37,220 nucleotides of DNA from Nitrospirae bacterium GWC2_57_13 (GCA_001805055.1 MHDZ01000100.1:5624-42843); one strand, 5' to 3'. Counted from the stretch's first letter, positions 8,147 to 15,883 are shown. The notes: generated from the sequence alone by a model not told the origin. Made by a program: numbers and translations.

Positions 8147-9517
8147 ATGACCCACTTCCTCCACGAATTCTTCTATCCCAGGACCGTCGCCGTTATCGGC
8201 GCCACGGACAAGCCCACGAAACCCGGCCGGGCGATCATGGAGAACCTTGCCGGCTTCACCGGTGAGGTCTTTCCCGTAAACCCGAAGCACACCGAGCTTT
8301 TCGGCCGACGCTGCTACCCCTCGATTACCGACATTCCCGGAACCGTGGACCTTGCCGTTATCGCGCTTCCCGTCATCGCTGTTGAAGCGGCCTTCGCCGA
8401 GATCGTGATGAAGAAGATCCAACGGCTCATCATGATCACCTCGGGCTTTGCCGAGGCAGGGGAAGAAGGCAAGAGGCTCCAGGAGCGTCTTCGCCAGGCC
8501 GCGATCAAATACGGGATCCGGATCATCGGCCCCAACTCCCTCGGCGTCTTCAATACGAAAAACGGCTTCACCAGCTTTTTTGTATCGCCTGAACGCATCA
8601 TGAAGCCGCAGCCGGGGAACCTCTCCATCATCTCCCAGAGCGGGGCCATTGCCGTCATCATGATGGAGGCAATGGCGCGGAACGGCATCGGCATTGCCAA
8701 GGCCATCAACTACGGCAATCGTGTTGACGTGGACGAGGCCGACGCCCTCGACTATCTGACCGAAGACGACCAGACTTCCGCGGTCGTGATGTACATCGAA
8801 TCCGTCGGCGACGGCCGAAAGTTCCTGCAGACCGCAAAGAAATTCGCTTCCCGCAAACCGCTCATCGTCTGGAAGGCGGGAAAGCAGGAGATGGGCGCAT
8901 CTGCCGTGGCTTCGCACACGGCCACGCTTGCGGGCAGATACGCGCTGTACGAAGCGGCGATCCGTCAATCCGGCGCCGTCGAGGCCTACTCCTTTGAACA
9001 CGCCCTCGACGCAGCCAAGGTCGTATCGCTCCTGCACCATACCTGTGTGGGCAACCGGCTGCTGATCGTGACGAACGGCGGCGGCATGGCCGTTGCTGCG
9101 GCCGACGCGGCCGCGCGGGAAGGGTTCGTCATGCCTCCTGTGCCCGAGGGCGTCCGTGAGGTCCTGCGGCGGTCCTTCCCCGCCTTCTTCGTGCTGAACA
9201 ATCCCATCGATATCACGGGGAGCGGCAGCGACGACGACTATTACCGCGCGCTCACCGAGGCCCTGCCGCACTACGACGCGGCCGTCGTCATCGTGCTCAC
9301 CGGGACCACGACGGTAACCGAAAAAAGCGCCGAAATAATCGCCCGGGCCTGCAAAGAACTGAGGAAGCCTGTGGCGACCTGCATGCTTCAGGGCATGCGC
9401 TACGCCGAGGATGTGGAGAAAAGCGTCCAGAAGCTGGGCATCCCGGCCTTCCCTTCGCCAGAGCGGGCTGTGCGGGCCCTGGCGGTGCTGCGGCGCTCGG
9501 GGTGCACGCTGAAGTAG
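8147..9517 (+). CDS. acdA: ADP-forming acetate-CoA ligase, alpha subunit
   Basis: This is the alpha subunit of ADP-forming acetyl-CoA synthetase, which converts an acyl-CoA plus ADP and phosphate to the free acid, CoA and ATP in the cytosol. The order is a CoA-binding Rossmann domain (about 1-130; VAVIGAT near residue 15), then two succinyl-CoA-synthetase-like domains. The phosphohistidine falls at His257 (ASHTATLAGR) and the partner Glu at 218 (YIES). Both positions match the numbering reported for the archaeal ACD1 enzyme, as I recall it. Its 456 residues are typical of separate alpha subunits. The beta subunit follows 264 bp downstream, separated by a palindromic repeat. The ATG has a poor ribosome site. 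Confidence 0.92.
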   Translation: MTHFLHEFFYPRTVAVIGATDKPTKPGRAIMENLAGFTGEVFPVNPKHTELFGRRCYPSITDIPGTVDLAVIALPVIAVEAAFAEIVMKKIQRLIMITSGFAEAGEEGKRLQERLRQAAIKYGIRIIGPNSLGVFNTKNGFTSFFVSPERIMKPQPGNLSIISQSGAIAVIMMEAMARNGIGIAKAINYGNRVDVDEADALDYLTEDDQTSAVVMYIESVGDGRKFLQTAKKFASRKPLIVWKAGKQEMGASAVASHTATLAGRYALYEAAIRQSGAVEAYSFEHALDAAKVVSLLHHTCVGNRLLIVTNGGGMAVAAADAAAREGFVMPPVPEGVREVLRRSFPAFFVLNNPIDITGSGSDDDYYRALTEALPHYDAAVVIVLTGTTTVTEKSAEIIARACKELRKPVATCMLQGMRYAEDVEKSVQKLGIPAFPSPERAVRALAVLRRSGCTLK

Positions 9518-9574
9518 GGGCGGCCATGGCCGCCCGTGTTTGACAGGCATTTGGGCGAGCATGCTCGCCCCTAC
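9515..9574. repeat. Nested palindromic repeat in the acdA-acdB gap
   Basis: An outer inverted repeat GTAGGGGCG/CGCCCCTAC (about 9514-9523 and 9566-9574) encloses two perfect palindromes, GGGCGGCCATGGCCGCCC (9518-9535) and GGGCGAGCATGCTCGCCC (9553-9570). It overlaps the acdA stop codon. This 'GTAGGGGCG' type of structure is known as a dispersed intergenic repeat in many genomes. It could also fold in the acdA-acdB transcript and attenuate read-through or shield the mRNA end. Confidence 0.7.
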
Positions 9575-9698
9575 GTATGCTTGACATGTTCACACGATTG
9601 TTGCAAACAGCATGGCCTTAGTTACTAAAGAATCAAAAGCTCCTCAGAACGGGTAGAATATTTTCAATAAAAGCAAAAATGCCCTGTAAATAAAGGAT

Positions 9699-9727
9699 GA
9701 AACGGCTGCTTTTGAACCGCCGTTTTC
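9699..9727 (+). terminator. Possible weak terminator hairpin upstream of acdB
   Basis: AAACGGC/GCCGTTT form a 7-bp stem with a 12-nt loop, followed by a short T-run. If used, acdB would need its own promoter in the 55 bp that remain. The T-run is short, so this is a weak call. Confidence 0.3.
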
Positions 9728-9781
9728 CGTCAATTTGCACTTTCCAATTTACAATTTCCCATTGCGGCAGGAGGCCGCACC

Positions 9782-10489
9782 ATGAGATCCCCATCAGGCA
9801 TCATACGCGCTGCCCTCAAACAGGGCCGCACCCATCTGCTGGAGCACGAGGCAAAGGAACTCGCCCATGCCGCGGGGATTCCCGTGCCGGACCATGTCGT
9901 TGTTCGCGCAAACGATGACGCCGCACTGAGAGCTGCGTCACGGCGCCTCGCCTTCCCCCTGGCCCTCAAGGCCGTATCGCAGGACATCCTGCACAAGACC
10001 GATGCAGGCGCGGTGATGCTCGACATCCTTGACGAGCGCTCCCTCGCTGCCGCTGCATCGAATATACAGCGTTCCGTATCTCAGCACCTGCCGGGCGCGA
10101 AGATAGAGGCGTTCCTGCTGGAAAAGATGATGCCCCCGGGCCTTGAGCTTCTCATAGGCGGCCTGCGGGACGAGCAGTTCGGACCGAGCGTGGCCTTCGG
10201 CCTGGGCGGAGTGTGGGTCGAGGCGCTGAAGGACGCGGCCTTCGGCATTCTGCCCATGACGAGGGATGAGCGGCTGGAGATGATGCACCTGACGCGGGCC
10301 TGGACGTTCCTGAAGGGATTTCGCGGGAGCCCGCCCCTGGACCTCGAAACCGTGCTCACGATCATGGATGCCATGTCCCGGCTGCTGGAGCAGGTTCCGG
10401 AGATCCGCGAGATCGATCTCAATCCGGTGAGAGTATACGAAAGCGGCGCAGTCGCTCTGGATGTACGGGTGGTGCTGAATTCGCGTTAA
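9782..10489 (+). CDS. acdB: ADP-forming acetate-CoA ligase, beta subunit (ATP-grasp)
   Basis: This is the ATP-grasp beta subunit that pairs with the upstream alpha subunit to make ATP from acyl-CoA. The 235-residue length is that of a stand-alone beta subunit. The second phosphohistidine lies at His71 (DILHKTDAG). The catalytic Asp is at 212 in EIREIDLNPV, and a Gly-rich nucleotide loop is seen in VAFGLGGVWVE. His71 and Asp212 coincide with the positions reported for the archaeal ACD1 beta subunit, as I recall them. An AGGAGG (about 9769-9774) precedes the ATG at good spacing. Together with acdA this suggests acetate or another organic acid made with substrate-level ATP gain, or the reverse reaction for acetate use. 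Confidence 0.92.
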   Translation: MRSPSGIIRAALKQGRTHLLEHEAKELAHAAGIPVPDHVVVRANDDAALRAASRRLAFPLALKAVSQDILHKTDAGAVMLDILDERSLAAAASNIQRSVSQHLPGAKIEAFLLEKMMPPGLELLIGGLRDEQFGPSVAFGLGGVWVEALKDAAFGILPMTRDERLEMMHLTRAWTFLKGFRGSPPLDLETVLTIMDAMSRLLEQVPEIREIDLNPVRVYESGAVALDVRVVLNSR

Positions 10490-10844
10490 AATAAAAGGGA
10501 CCGTCCCCTTTGGTTCCCAGGGGCTGTCCCGGTCATAAACCTGAAAAGATCATGTCTTTCTCTGCGCACTCTCTCCGTCCCGCATCAAATGCTTATAGAA
10601 GCGCCCGCCCCGGATCAGATACTACTATGATGCGGGTCCCGCACCTTTGCCAAGAATAGCGGATGCGGGACTCACGAAACGGAGCCGGGGAAACGGAGCA
10701 GGGGAAGCGGGGGCGTCTCCGCGAGAAAAAAGTCTTTGCTTTCCTGCGTGCCTTCGCGTTCTTAGTGTAGTGGAATATTTGGTTCTGAATTTCCAGGGCA
10801 GGATACAGCTATAAAACCATCAACACTCTGATGCGCCCCCTTCC
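10490..10844. other. Intergenic region between convergent acdB and response-regulator genes
   Basis: A short hairpin AAAGGG/CCCTTT just after the acdB stop (about 10495-10512) could terminate acdB weakly. Around 10735-10775 is CCTTCGCGTTCTTAGTG, a degenerate form of the 'cttcgtgttcttcgtg' intergenic repeat, also seen near 34.0 kb. No ORF or RNA gene is supported. Confidence 0.4.
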
Positions 10845-11882
10845 TCAACCCGCGGCCTTTTTCTCCTCAGCCTTCCGGCCCGCGGCCTGGCGCTCCATCC
10901 GTTTCGGCACCCGATCCATCCCTTCCAGCGCCCTGCTGCAGGCATCGACCGCGGCATCGATCAACTTCTGCTCCGTATCGATATTCGGGTCCGGCAATCC
11001 TGCAACACCGATGCTCATGGTGATCCGCGTGGCATCGGGCCAGGAGAAGGGATGGGCAGCCACGGCTTCCAGCACCCGCGCCGCGGCCTGCACCGCATCG
11101 CCGCGCAGCGTGTTGGGAAACAGGATCACGAATGATTCGCCGGTCCACCAGGCTATGGTGTCCACCTCGCGTATCGTGCTCTGCACCAACCCGATGATCG
11201 ACTTCACCAGCTCCTCATCGGCTGTCCGGCCCATCATGCGGCCGTCAAGATTGATCATCATACAGCTCATCTGCTGCATGAAGCGCACGCACTTCTTGAA
11301 CTCCTTCGAGAACATGGCCTCGAACTGCCGCCTGCTGAACAGTCCCGTTGTGGGGTCTATGATACTATTCCGCTCTTCCGGTTCCGCGGTCAACGCATCA
11401 GTGTCACCGGACGGGGTTCTGGGCACGAGCCGCAGCACAGGACGCCGCACCGCCATCGGCGTCGGTTCAGCGGCCGGGGGGGATGCCTGCTCTTCCGCAG
11501 CCCTGTCCGCCGTCTGATCGAGCAATCCAGCGACCATGACATTCAGTGCCCGCTCCGTATAGGGCTTCTCAAGATATTCGTCAGGCCTGTTCTCGGTGTG
11601 GGCGAAGGAGGCGGTTGAGAACCCTCGGCCCACTGTCAGGATGAGGGGCTTCCCGCGCGTGCCGGCATTATTCCGGAATCGCCTGCACAGGTCCATACCC
11701 TCGGTGCCGGGAAGCGCCGTGTCGATGAGGATCAGATCGAAGGGCTCATGGCTGGCGGTTATGAGCGCGGACATGCCGGACCCTGCCCAGAGCACATCGT
11801 AACCGGCACTCTCCAGGAAATCACGCGCACCATTACCCTTGGTCTCGATGTTCTGGACCAGCAGTATCCTCACCTTTTTCAT
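10845..11882 (-). CDS. Response regulator with degenerate receiver and degenerate GGDEF domain
   Basis: I use ATG 11882 (AGGGGG about 8 nt upstream) rather than the ORF-track TTG at 11906, giving 345 residues. The receiver domain (about 1-118) keeps the phospho-acceptor Asp54 (LILIDTALPG) and Lys106 (LEKPY), but the acidic pair after strand 1 is missing (LLVQNIE). A Pro/Ala-rich linker leads to a GGDEF fold (about 175-330) starting IDPTTGLFSRRQF. The active-site signature reads WTGESF instead of GG[DE]EF, so diguanylate cyclase activity is doubtful; it may bind GTP or act by protein contacts. The C-terminus is Lys/Ala-rich. No kinase lies next to it. Confidence 0.85.
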   Translation of the reverse strand: MKKVRILLVQNIETKGNGARDFLESAGYDVLWAGSGMSALITASHEPFDLILIDTALPGTEGMDLCRRFRNNAGTRGKPLILTVGRGFSTASFAHTENRPDEYLEKPYTERALNVMVAGLLDQTADRAAEEQASPPAAEPTPMAVRRPVLRLVPRTPSGDTDALTAEPEERNSIIDPTTGLFSRRQFEAMFSKEFKKCVRFMQQMSCMMINLDGRMMGRTADEELVKSIIGLVQSTIREVDTIAWWTGESFVILFPNTLRGDAVQAAARVLEAVAAHPFSWPDATRITMSIGVAGLPDPNIDTEQKLIDAAVDACSRALEGMDRVPKRMERQAAGRKAEEKKAAG

Positions 11883-12183
11883 AAAGAACGCCCCCTGGTC
11901 ACCCAACCTGCCCTGAACGGCCGGTTTCGGATGACGCTTAAGTCTACCACCGGTTTAAATGGTAAGTCAAGAGATTTTTGGTTATTAATCACTGCATGGT
12001 GAGGCGGGTACTACTTCACGGAAACGGGGCAGGACAGATACTTGTCTAAAAGCATATCCGTGACCTCTGAACCCAACCAGGCGTTCGCGATAAAATGCAT
12101 TTTTTCATGCTCCGGCTGAGAAGAAATACGATATACTAGACAAATAGTGCCGTTACTATAGTTACTTTAAAGGAGGAATCATC
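11883..12183. other. Divergent intergenic region upstream of the exported-protein gene
   Basis: A TATACT at 12132-12137 could be a sigma-70 -10 box for the gene at 12184, but no convincing -35 lies 16-18 bp upstream. GTTACT occurs twice, 3 bp apart, at about 12152-12166. An AAGGAGG precedes the ATG. Nothing else is evident. Confidence 0.3.
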
Positions 12184-13074
12184 ATGCGATCCAGGATCAC
12201 AGCAGTTCTTGCAGTAGTTGTCCTCGCCGTGTCCCTGTTCACGACGCCGGCGATGGCTGCCGACCCGGCACTGAAACCCTTTGTGCTCGGCTCCAGCGGC
12301 CCCGGAACGATCGATGCAAAGCTGGCGGAGGTGAAAGCCGCTCTGGCGCTGGAGGGATTCGAGGTGGTCGGTGAATACACGCCCTACAAGGGAGCGCATG
12401 TCGTTGTCGTCACGAGCGAGGCACTCAGGAACAACGCGGCAAAATCCGGGTTCGGCGCCTATGGCGCGGCGCAGCGCATCTCCCTGACCGAAACGGCCAA
12501 AGGGCTCCAGATCGCCTATACGAACCCGCTCTACATGGCCCAGGCGTACCGCATGAAGGACGGCCTTGCCGATGTGGCCGCGGCCATGGAAAAGGCGCTG
12601 GGCAAAAAGAATGAGTTCGGGTCCGAAATTGGGATAACGGCCGGCAAGCTGCGCAAGTACCACTACATGATGATGATGCCCTACTTCGACGACCAGGTGA
12701 AGCTCGGGACCCATACATCGCACGATGAGGCACTGCAGGCCGTGGAGGCCAATCTCGCGGCGCGAAAAGGCGGCTGCGCCAAAGTCTACCGCGTTGATGT
12801 ACCGGGCAAGAAGGAATCGCTCTTCGGCGTGGCGATCACGGAAGGCGACGGCGCCGACGCCACGGTTATGAAGATCATCGATACTGCCGAGCTGAAGGCC
12901 ACGGCCCATCTCCCTTATGAGCTGATCGTGTCCGACGGGAAGGCCTATATGCTGCACGGCAAGTTCCGCATTGCCGTGAACTTTCCCGACCTCGCCATGG
13001 GGACGTTCATGAAGATCTCCGGCGCACCCGGTGACATCGAGGACAAGTTAAAACTGGTGGCCGGAGGGAAGTAA
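12184..13074 (+). CDS. Exported protein of unknown function
   Basis: The 296-residue protein has a clear signal peptide (about 1-25, ending PAMAAD), so the mature protein is periplasmic. AAGGAGG lies 7-8 nt before the ATG. The mature sequence starts with a segment recalling the DUF302 fold (IDAKLAEVKAALALEGFEVVGEYTP, then a GAHVVVVTS strand). It continues with a Met-rich stretch (YHYMMMMPYFDD) and a second alpha/beta part with one cysteine (KGGCAKVYRVDVPG). I cannot assign a family with confidence. The Met/His-rich patch might bind a metal. It is monocistronic, ended by a strong terminator, and directly precedes the cytochrome control region. Confidence 0.75.
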   Translation: MRSRITAVLAVVVLAVSLFTTPAMAADPALKPFVLGSSGPGTIDAKLAEVKAALALEGFEVVGEYTPYKGAHVVVVTSEALRNNAAKSGFGAYGAAQRISLTETAKGLQIAYTNPLYMAQAYRMKDGLADVAAAMEKALGKKNEFGSEIGITAGKLRKYHYMMMMPYFDDQVKLGTHTSHDEALQAVEANLAARKGGCAKVYRVDVPGKKESLFGVAITEGDGADATVMKIIDTAELKATAHLPYELIVSDGKAYMLHGKFRIAVNFPDLAMGTFMKISGAPGDIEDKLKLVAGGK

Positions 13075-13112
13075 GCGGACCAAGACCCGCTTCAACATAT
13101 GGACTGGATGAC

Positions 13113-13152
13113 AGGCCCTGTTCGAGAACCTTGGAGCAGGGCCTTTTCTTTT
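13113..13152 (+). terminator. Rho-independent terminator
   Basis: AGGCCCTG/CAGGGCCT form an 8-bp stem (13113-13120 with 13137-13144), followed by TTTTCTTTT, 39 bp after the exported-protein stop. Confidence 0.85.
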
Positions 13153-13277
13153 GGCGCAGCTTTGGATGCCCGGACCCGGAAGACCTCATGGGTTCGGGAC
13201 ATGATGCTGATCAGTGATTCCCAAGCCTCACCCCCCCCCGTGAGAGCCCTCATCGCCTGCCGAAAAATTGCCTCGGT

Positions 13278-13312
13278 GAGCGAAATCCCGCAACTCAGAG
13301 CGATTACGCGCA
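13278..13312 (+). promoter_or_regulatory. Putative enhancer: two 15-bp direct repeats upstream of the first cytochrome promoter
   Basis: GAGCGAAATCCCGCA (13278-13292) and GAGCGATTACGCGCA (13298-13312) are separated by 5 bp (20-bp period). Each contains the dyad GCG-N6-CGC. The pair ends 54 bp before the GG of the sigma-54 promoter. The same pair, period and distance recur at 15849-15883 before the second cytochrome, so this is very likely the binding site of a sigma-54 activator. Confidence 0.75.
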
Positions 13313-13366
13313 GCATATCCCATATTCAATAAATCTAACCTATGAAAATATAAACGGATTGCCCCC

Positions 13367-13380
13367 GGCACGCTTCTTGC
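13367..13380 (+). promoter_or_regulatory. Sigma-54 (-24/-12) promoter, first cytochrome
   Basis: GGCACGCTTCTTGC matches the sigma-54 core TGGCAC-N5-TTGC with the required GG-N10-GC spacing. Only the T before GG is changed (to C). Transcription should start near 13392. Confidence 0.8.
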
Positions 13381-13391
13381 TTAATATTGTA

Positions 13392-13523
13392 GCTGCACAA
13401 GTTATAACATCATAATATTGCTCTCAGGGCCTGACGCTTGCGACGGCGGCAGGTCACTGTGAAGGTCTAGAAGCCTTCTTGGCTGTCATCATCAGATGAC
13501 GCACGGGAAGGCTTTTTTATTTT
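13392..13523 (+). ncRNA. Leader RNA 1: conserved hairpin plus antiterminator/terminator
   Basis: This predicted leader of about 130 nt aligns without gaps over 77 nt with leader RNA 2. A stem CCTGACGC/GCGGCAGG (one A-G mismatch) holds the loop TTGCGACG (13438-13445). Twenty-three nt from the loop start, GAAGG (13461-13465) can pair with CCTTC (13474-13478). That CCTTC is also part of the 5' arm of the terminator at 13471. The pairings exclude each other, as in a transcription-attenuation switch. The first cytochrome starts 248 bp past the terminator. It could instead be a separate sigma-54 small RNA. I do not recognise a known riboswitch class. Confidence 0.6.
13471..13523 (+). terminator. 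Intrinsic terminator/attenuator in leader 1
   Basis: AAGCCTTC/GAAGGCTT (13471-13478 with 13507-13514) and an inner GTCATC/GATGAC stem are followed by TTTTTTATTTT. It lies between the sigma-54 promoter and the cytochrome gene, and its 5' arm overlaps the alternative GAAGG/CCTTC hairpin. Confidence 0.8.
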
Positions 13524-13770
13524 CTTGCCCTGAAAGATCTTCCCGATGGTCCACAGTACGGCAGAAGCTTGCTTCTCGCGGTCCAGAGACAACTGCGTCA
13601 TGGGTAACTACATGCTGCTTTTTGTGATCTACCGGATTTACAGGAAGAAGCACCGTCCCTTGCCGAAAGCGGCACAGGCAAAAAACGAGAAAGGGGGTAT
13701 TGGATATCTCGGAATACGTACGTTTTGAAGAGCATAGCACTACACAAAACGAGATGAAAAGGAGCGACAC

Positions 13771-15768
13771 ATGAGAAAAGTATTGTTTGTTGCAATGGCA
13801 TTCGCTTTCCTCGCAGTCAGCGCCCATGCCGGAGACAGATCGATCATTATGTCTGTCAATCCGGAACCAGCGCTTCTCGGCAGCACCGTCCGCTTTATAT
13901 GCACCGGTACCGGTGACTGGGAACACGACAGAATTACCAGCGGGAAAATGACGCTCTGGAATGCATCCAGCGTCAGGCTCCTCAGCGGCGTTTCGATGAA
14001 GGTCACCGAACTCACGGCGACCTATGATTACACGATCAAGAGTACGGAAAGCGTAGGCACGTGGAGGTTCGAGTGTACAATCGGTGACGGCGATCATACC
14101 GCTGTCAGGCAGGATACGTTTCTCGTTGCCGCGGCCGGCGGCGGGGGCGGATCCGGAGGGACAAGCCCGATCACGGCCCACCAGTCTATTACCTCATACA
14201 ACGGCCCCGCTACCTGTATTGCCTGCCACAAGACCGCCGGTACGGACATGCTGAACAGCCTGCACATGAAATGGTCCGGTCCGACTCCTGAGGTGACGAA
14301 CGGCGGCGGCGCAACGCTGGGGAAGGCGATCAAAGGCATCAACACCTTCTGTACCTATGCAATGTCTTCAAAGGGCACCTGCTTCGCTTGCCACGTCCGC
14401 TCTGATGGAAACGCGCCCCATGCACCGACGGTGAACGACGTTGACTGTCTCATGTGCCATAATGACACCTACCAGCGGAAGTTTGTCGTGGACCCGAACA
14501 GCAGCGTTACGGTAACAAATGTGCTTGGGATAGTCAAAACATACTCCTTCGGCCTTGTGGAGCCGGACGGCGACTATGTGACCGAACCCGACTTCACCGT
14601 GATGCCTCCGGACGTGACGATGGTTGATATAGCCAAGAACGTCCACAAGCCTACGAGAAAATCCTGCCTGCGCTGCCACGCGAAGGCCGGCGGCTCCGAT
14701 TGGGCGAAGCGCGGTGACATGGGGCTGAATTCCGTGACCCCGACCCGCGACCAGGACGTCCATATGTCTCCCGACGGCGCGAACCTGTCCTGCACGAAAT
14801 GTCACACAACGGCAAGCCACAAGATCGGCGGCCGCGGCATTGACCTCCGCCAGACCGAAGCCGCTGATCCGACCTGTCAAAGCTGCCATACCGCAGCTCC
14901 TCATCGATCGAGCGCTACGATGAACCGGCACGCTGCCGGCCAGGTCGCCTGCCAGGTCTGCCATATCCTCACCTTCGGGAAAGGCGGCGCAACCGAGATG
15001 TCCCGTGACTGGAAAAGCCCCGTCTGGAGCCCGCCCTTCTGCAATGCACAGGGCGGTTTCGTGGGTCATGAGGTCAAAACTTCCAACGTGAAGCCCGAAT
15101 ATGTCTGGTTCGACGGGACTTCGTATGTCTACAACATCGGCGAGGTCATCATGCCCAATGCGCAGGGCATCTACAACATGGCCAAGGCGAACGGCAGGGC
15201 CTTTGACGGCACGTCAAAGATCGTACCCATCAAGCGCCACTTCACCGACACGGCCCTGCATGAGTCCGGCAAGATCGTTCCCCCCATGATCATGTGGATG
15301 TTCATGACCGGCGATTTCGACCTTGCTGTTCAGAAGGGCATGGAAGAGCAGAACATGACCGGCAGATACACGATGGTCACCGCAGACGCCGAAATGCTGA
15401 TAACTCATGGCGTTGATCCGAAGACAAAGGCCCCGACCTGTACGGCATGTCACAATACGTATGGAACGACTCCGGACGGCACCAAGATGATACCTTTCGA
15501 TAAATTAGGGTACCACGTCTGGCCGGCAAAGGTCAGGGCCTGCACGCTCTGTCACTCATCCGAGACCATGTCATGGGAATCCATGCATGAGAAGCATCGC
15601 AGCAAGATCAGAAGCTGCAAAAACTGCCATACCACGGAGCCGATAGGCCTGGTGAAGCCCCAGAGCGACTTGTGCAACGACTGCCACAGCATGAAATCAT
15701 GGAGCGGCGCCAGCACGCACAAAAAACACGTGGAAAAGTATGATTGCACGAAGTGCCATAAGTTCTAA
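13771..15768 (+). CDS. Dodecaheme c-type cytochrome with extra N-terminal beta-domain
   Basis: The 665-residue protein has a signal peptide (about 1-20, AHAG) and twelve CXXCH heme motifs, the first at Cys149 and the last in the final residues (CTKCHKF). It is thus an exported multiheme electron carrier of the periplasm or cell surface. Residues about 21-120 form an Ig-like beta domain, joined to the heme part by a Gly-rich linker (GGGGGSGG near 123-130). The second cytochrome (16511) lacks this domain but aligns over the remaining ~530 residues with nearly constant heme spacing. AAAAGGAG lies 6 nt before the ATG. Upstream are an enhancer, a sigma-54 promoter and an attenuator-type leader. 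Its redox partner is not visible; extracellular electron transfer or respiratory reduction is plausible but inferred. Confidence 0.92.
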   Translation: MRKVLFVAMAFAFLAVSAHAGDRSIIMSVNPEPALLGSTVRFICTGTGDWEHDRITSGKMTLWNASSVRLLSGVSMKVTELTATYDYTIKSTESVGTWRFECTIGDGDHTAVRQDTFLVAAAGGGGGSGGTSPITAHQSITSYNGPATCIACHKTAGTDMLNSLHMKWSGPTPEVTNGGGATLGKAIKGINTFCTYAMSSKGTCFACHVRSDGNAPHAPTVNDVDCLMCHNDTYQRKFVVDPNSSVTVTNVLGIVKTYSFGLVEPDGDYVTEPDFTVMPPDVTMVDIAKNVHKPTRKSCLRCHAKAGGSDWAKRGDMGLNSVTPTRDQDVHMSPDGANLSCTKCHTTASHKIGGRGIDLRQTEAADPTCQSCHTAAPHRSSATMNRHAAGQVACQVCHILTFGKGGATEMSRDWKSPVWSPPFCNAQGGFVGHEVKTSNVKPEYVWFDGTSYVYNIGEVIMPNAQGIYNMAKANGRAFDGTSKIVPIKRHFTDTALHESGKIVPPMIMWMFMTGDFDLAVQKGMEEQNMTGRYTMVTADAEMLITHGVDPKTKAPTCTACHNTYGTTPDGTKMIPFDKLGYHVWPAKVRACTLCHSSETMSWESMHEKHRSKIRSCKNCHTTEPIGLVKPQSDLCNDCHSMKSWSGASTHKKHVEKYDCTKCHKF

Positions 15769-15836
15769 AAAGCAATACAGCTCAAGTATCTGAAAGCAGC
15801 AAAAGGATGCCCCGCAATTCGGGGCATCCTTTTTTT
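15762..15836 (+). terminator. 3' UTR and terminator of the first cytochrome (duplicated unit)
   Basis: From the last coding codons on, the sequence is almost identical to that after the second cytochrome for about 50 bp (AAAGCAATACAGCTCAAGTA and onward). It ends in the stem AGGATGCCCC/GGGGCATCCT (15804-15830) with a T7 run. Strong terminator. Confidence 0.85.
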
Positions 15837-15848
15837 GGGAATATTGCT

Positions 15849-15883
15849 GAGCGAATCTACGCACGGCAGAGCGTTCTCGCGCA
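15849..15883 (+). promoter_or_regulatory. Putative enhancer: two 15-bp direct repeats upstream of the second cytochrome promoter
   Basis: GAGCGAATCTACGCA (15849-15863) and GAGCGTTCTCGCGCA (15869-15883) have the same 15-bp unit, 5-bp gap, GCG-N6-CGC dyad and 54-bp distance to the -24 GG as the pair at 13278-13312. The flanking DNA has diverged, so the conservation is probably functional. Confidence 0.75.

Noticed and set aside
7595-9562. 655-aa minus-strand ORF
   Set aside because: Antisense to the outer-membrane protein gene and acdA; composition is His/Gly/Arg-rich and unlike a natural protein.
13092-13316. 74-aa minus-strand ORF in the region before the first cytochrome
   Set aside because: It runs through the terminator and the enhancer repeats, has no ribosome site and shows no recognisable domain.
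13392-13523. GEMM-I (c-di-GMP or cGAMP) riboswitch as identity of the cytochrome leaders
   Set aside because: Expected because such switches precede cytochromes in Geobacter, but the conserved core (GGGACGCAAAGCC-like segment and its partner) is not present in either leader.
13546-13728. 60-aa ORF between leader 1 and the first cytochrome
   Set aside because: No ribosome site; it starts just after the terminator, and the sequence is not protein-like apart from one short hydrophobic run.
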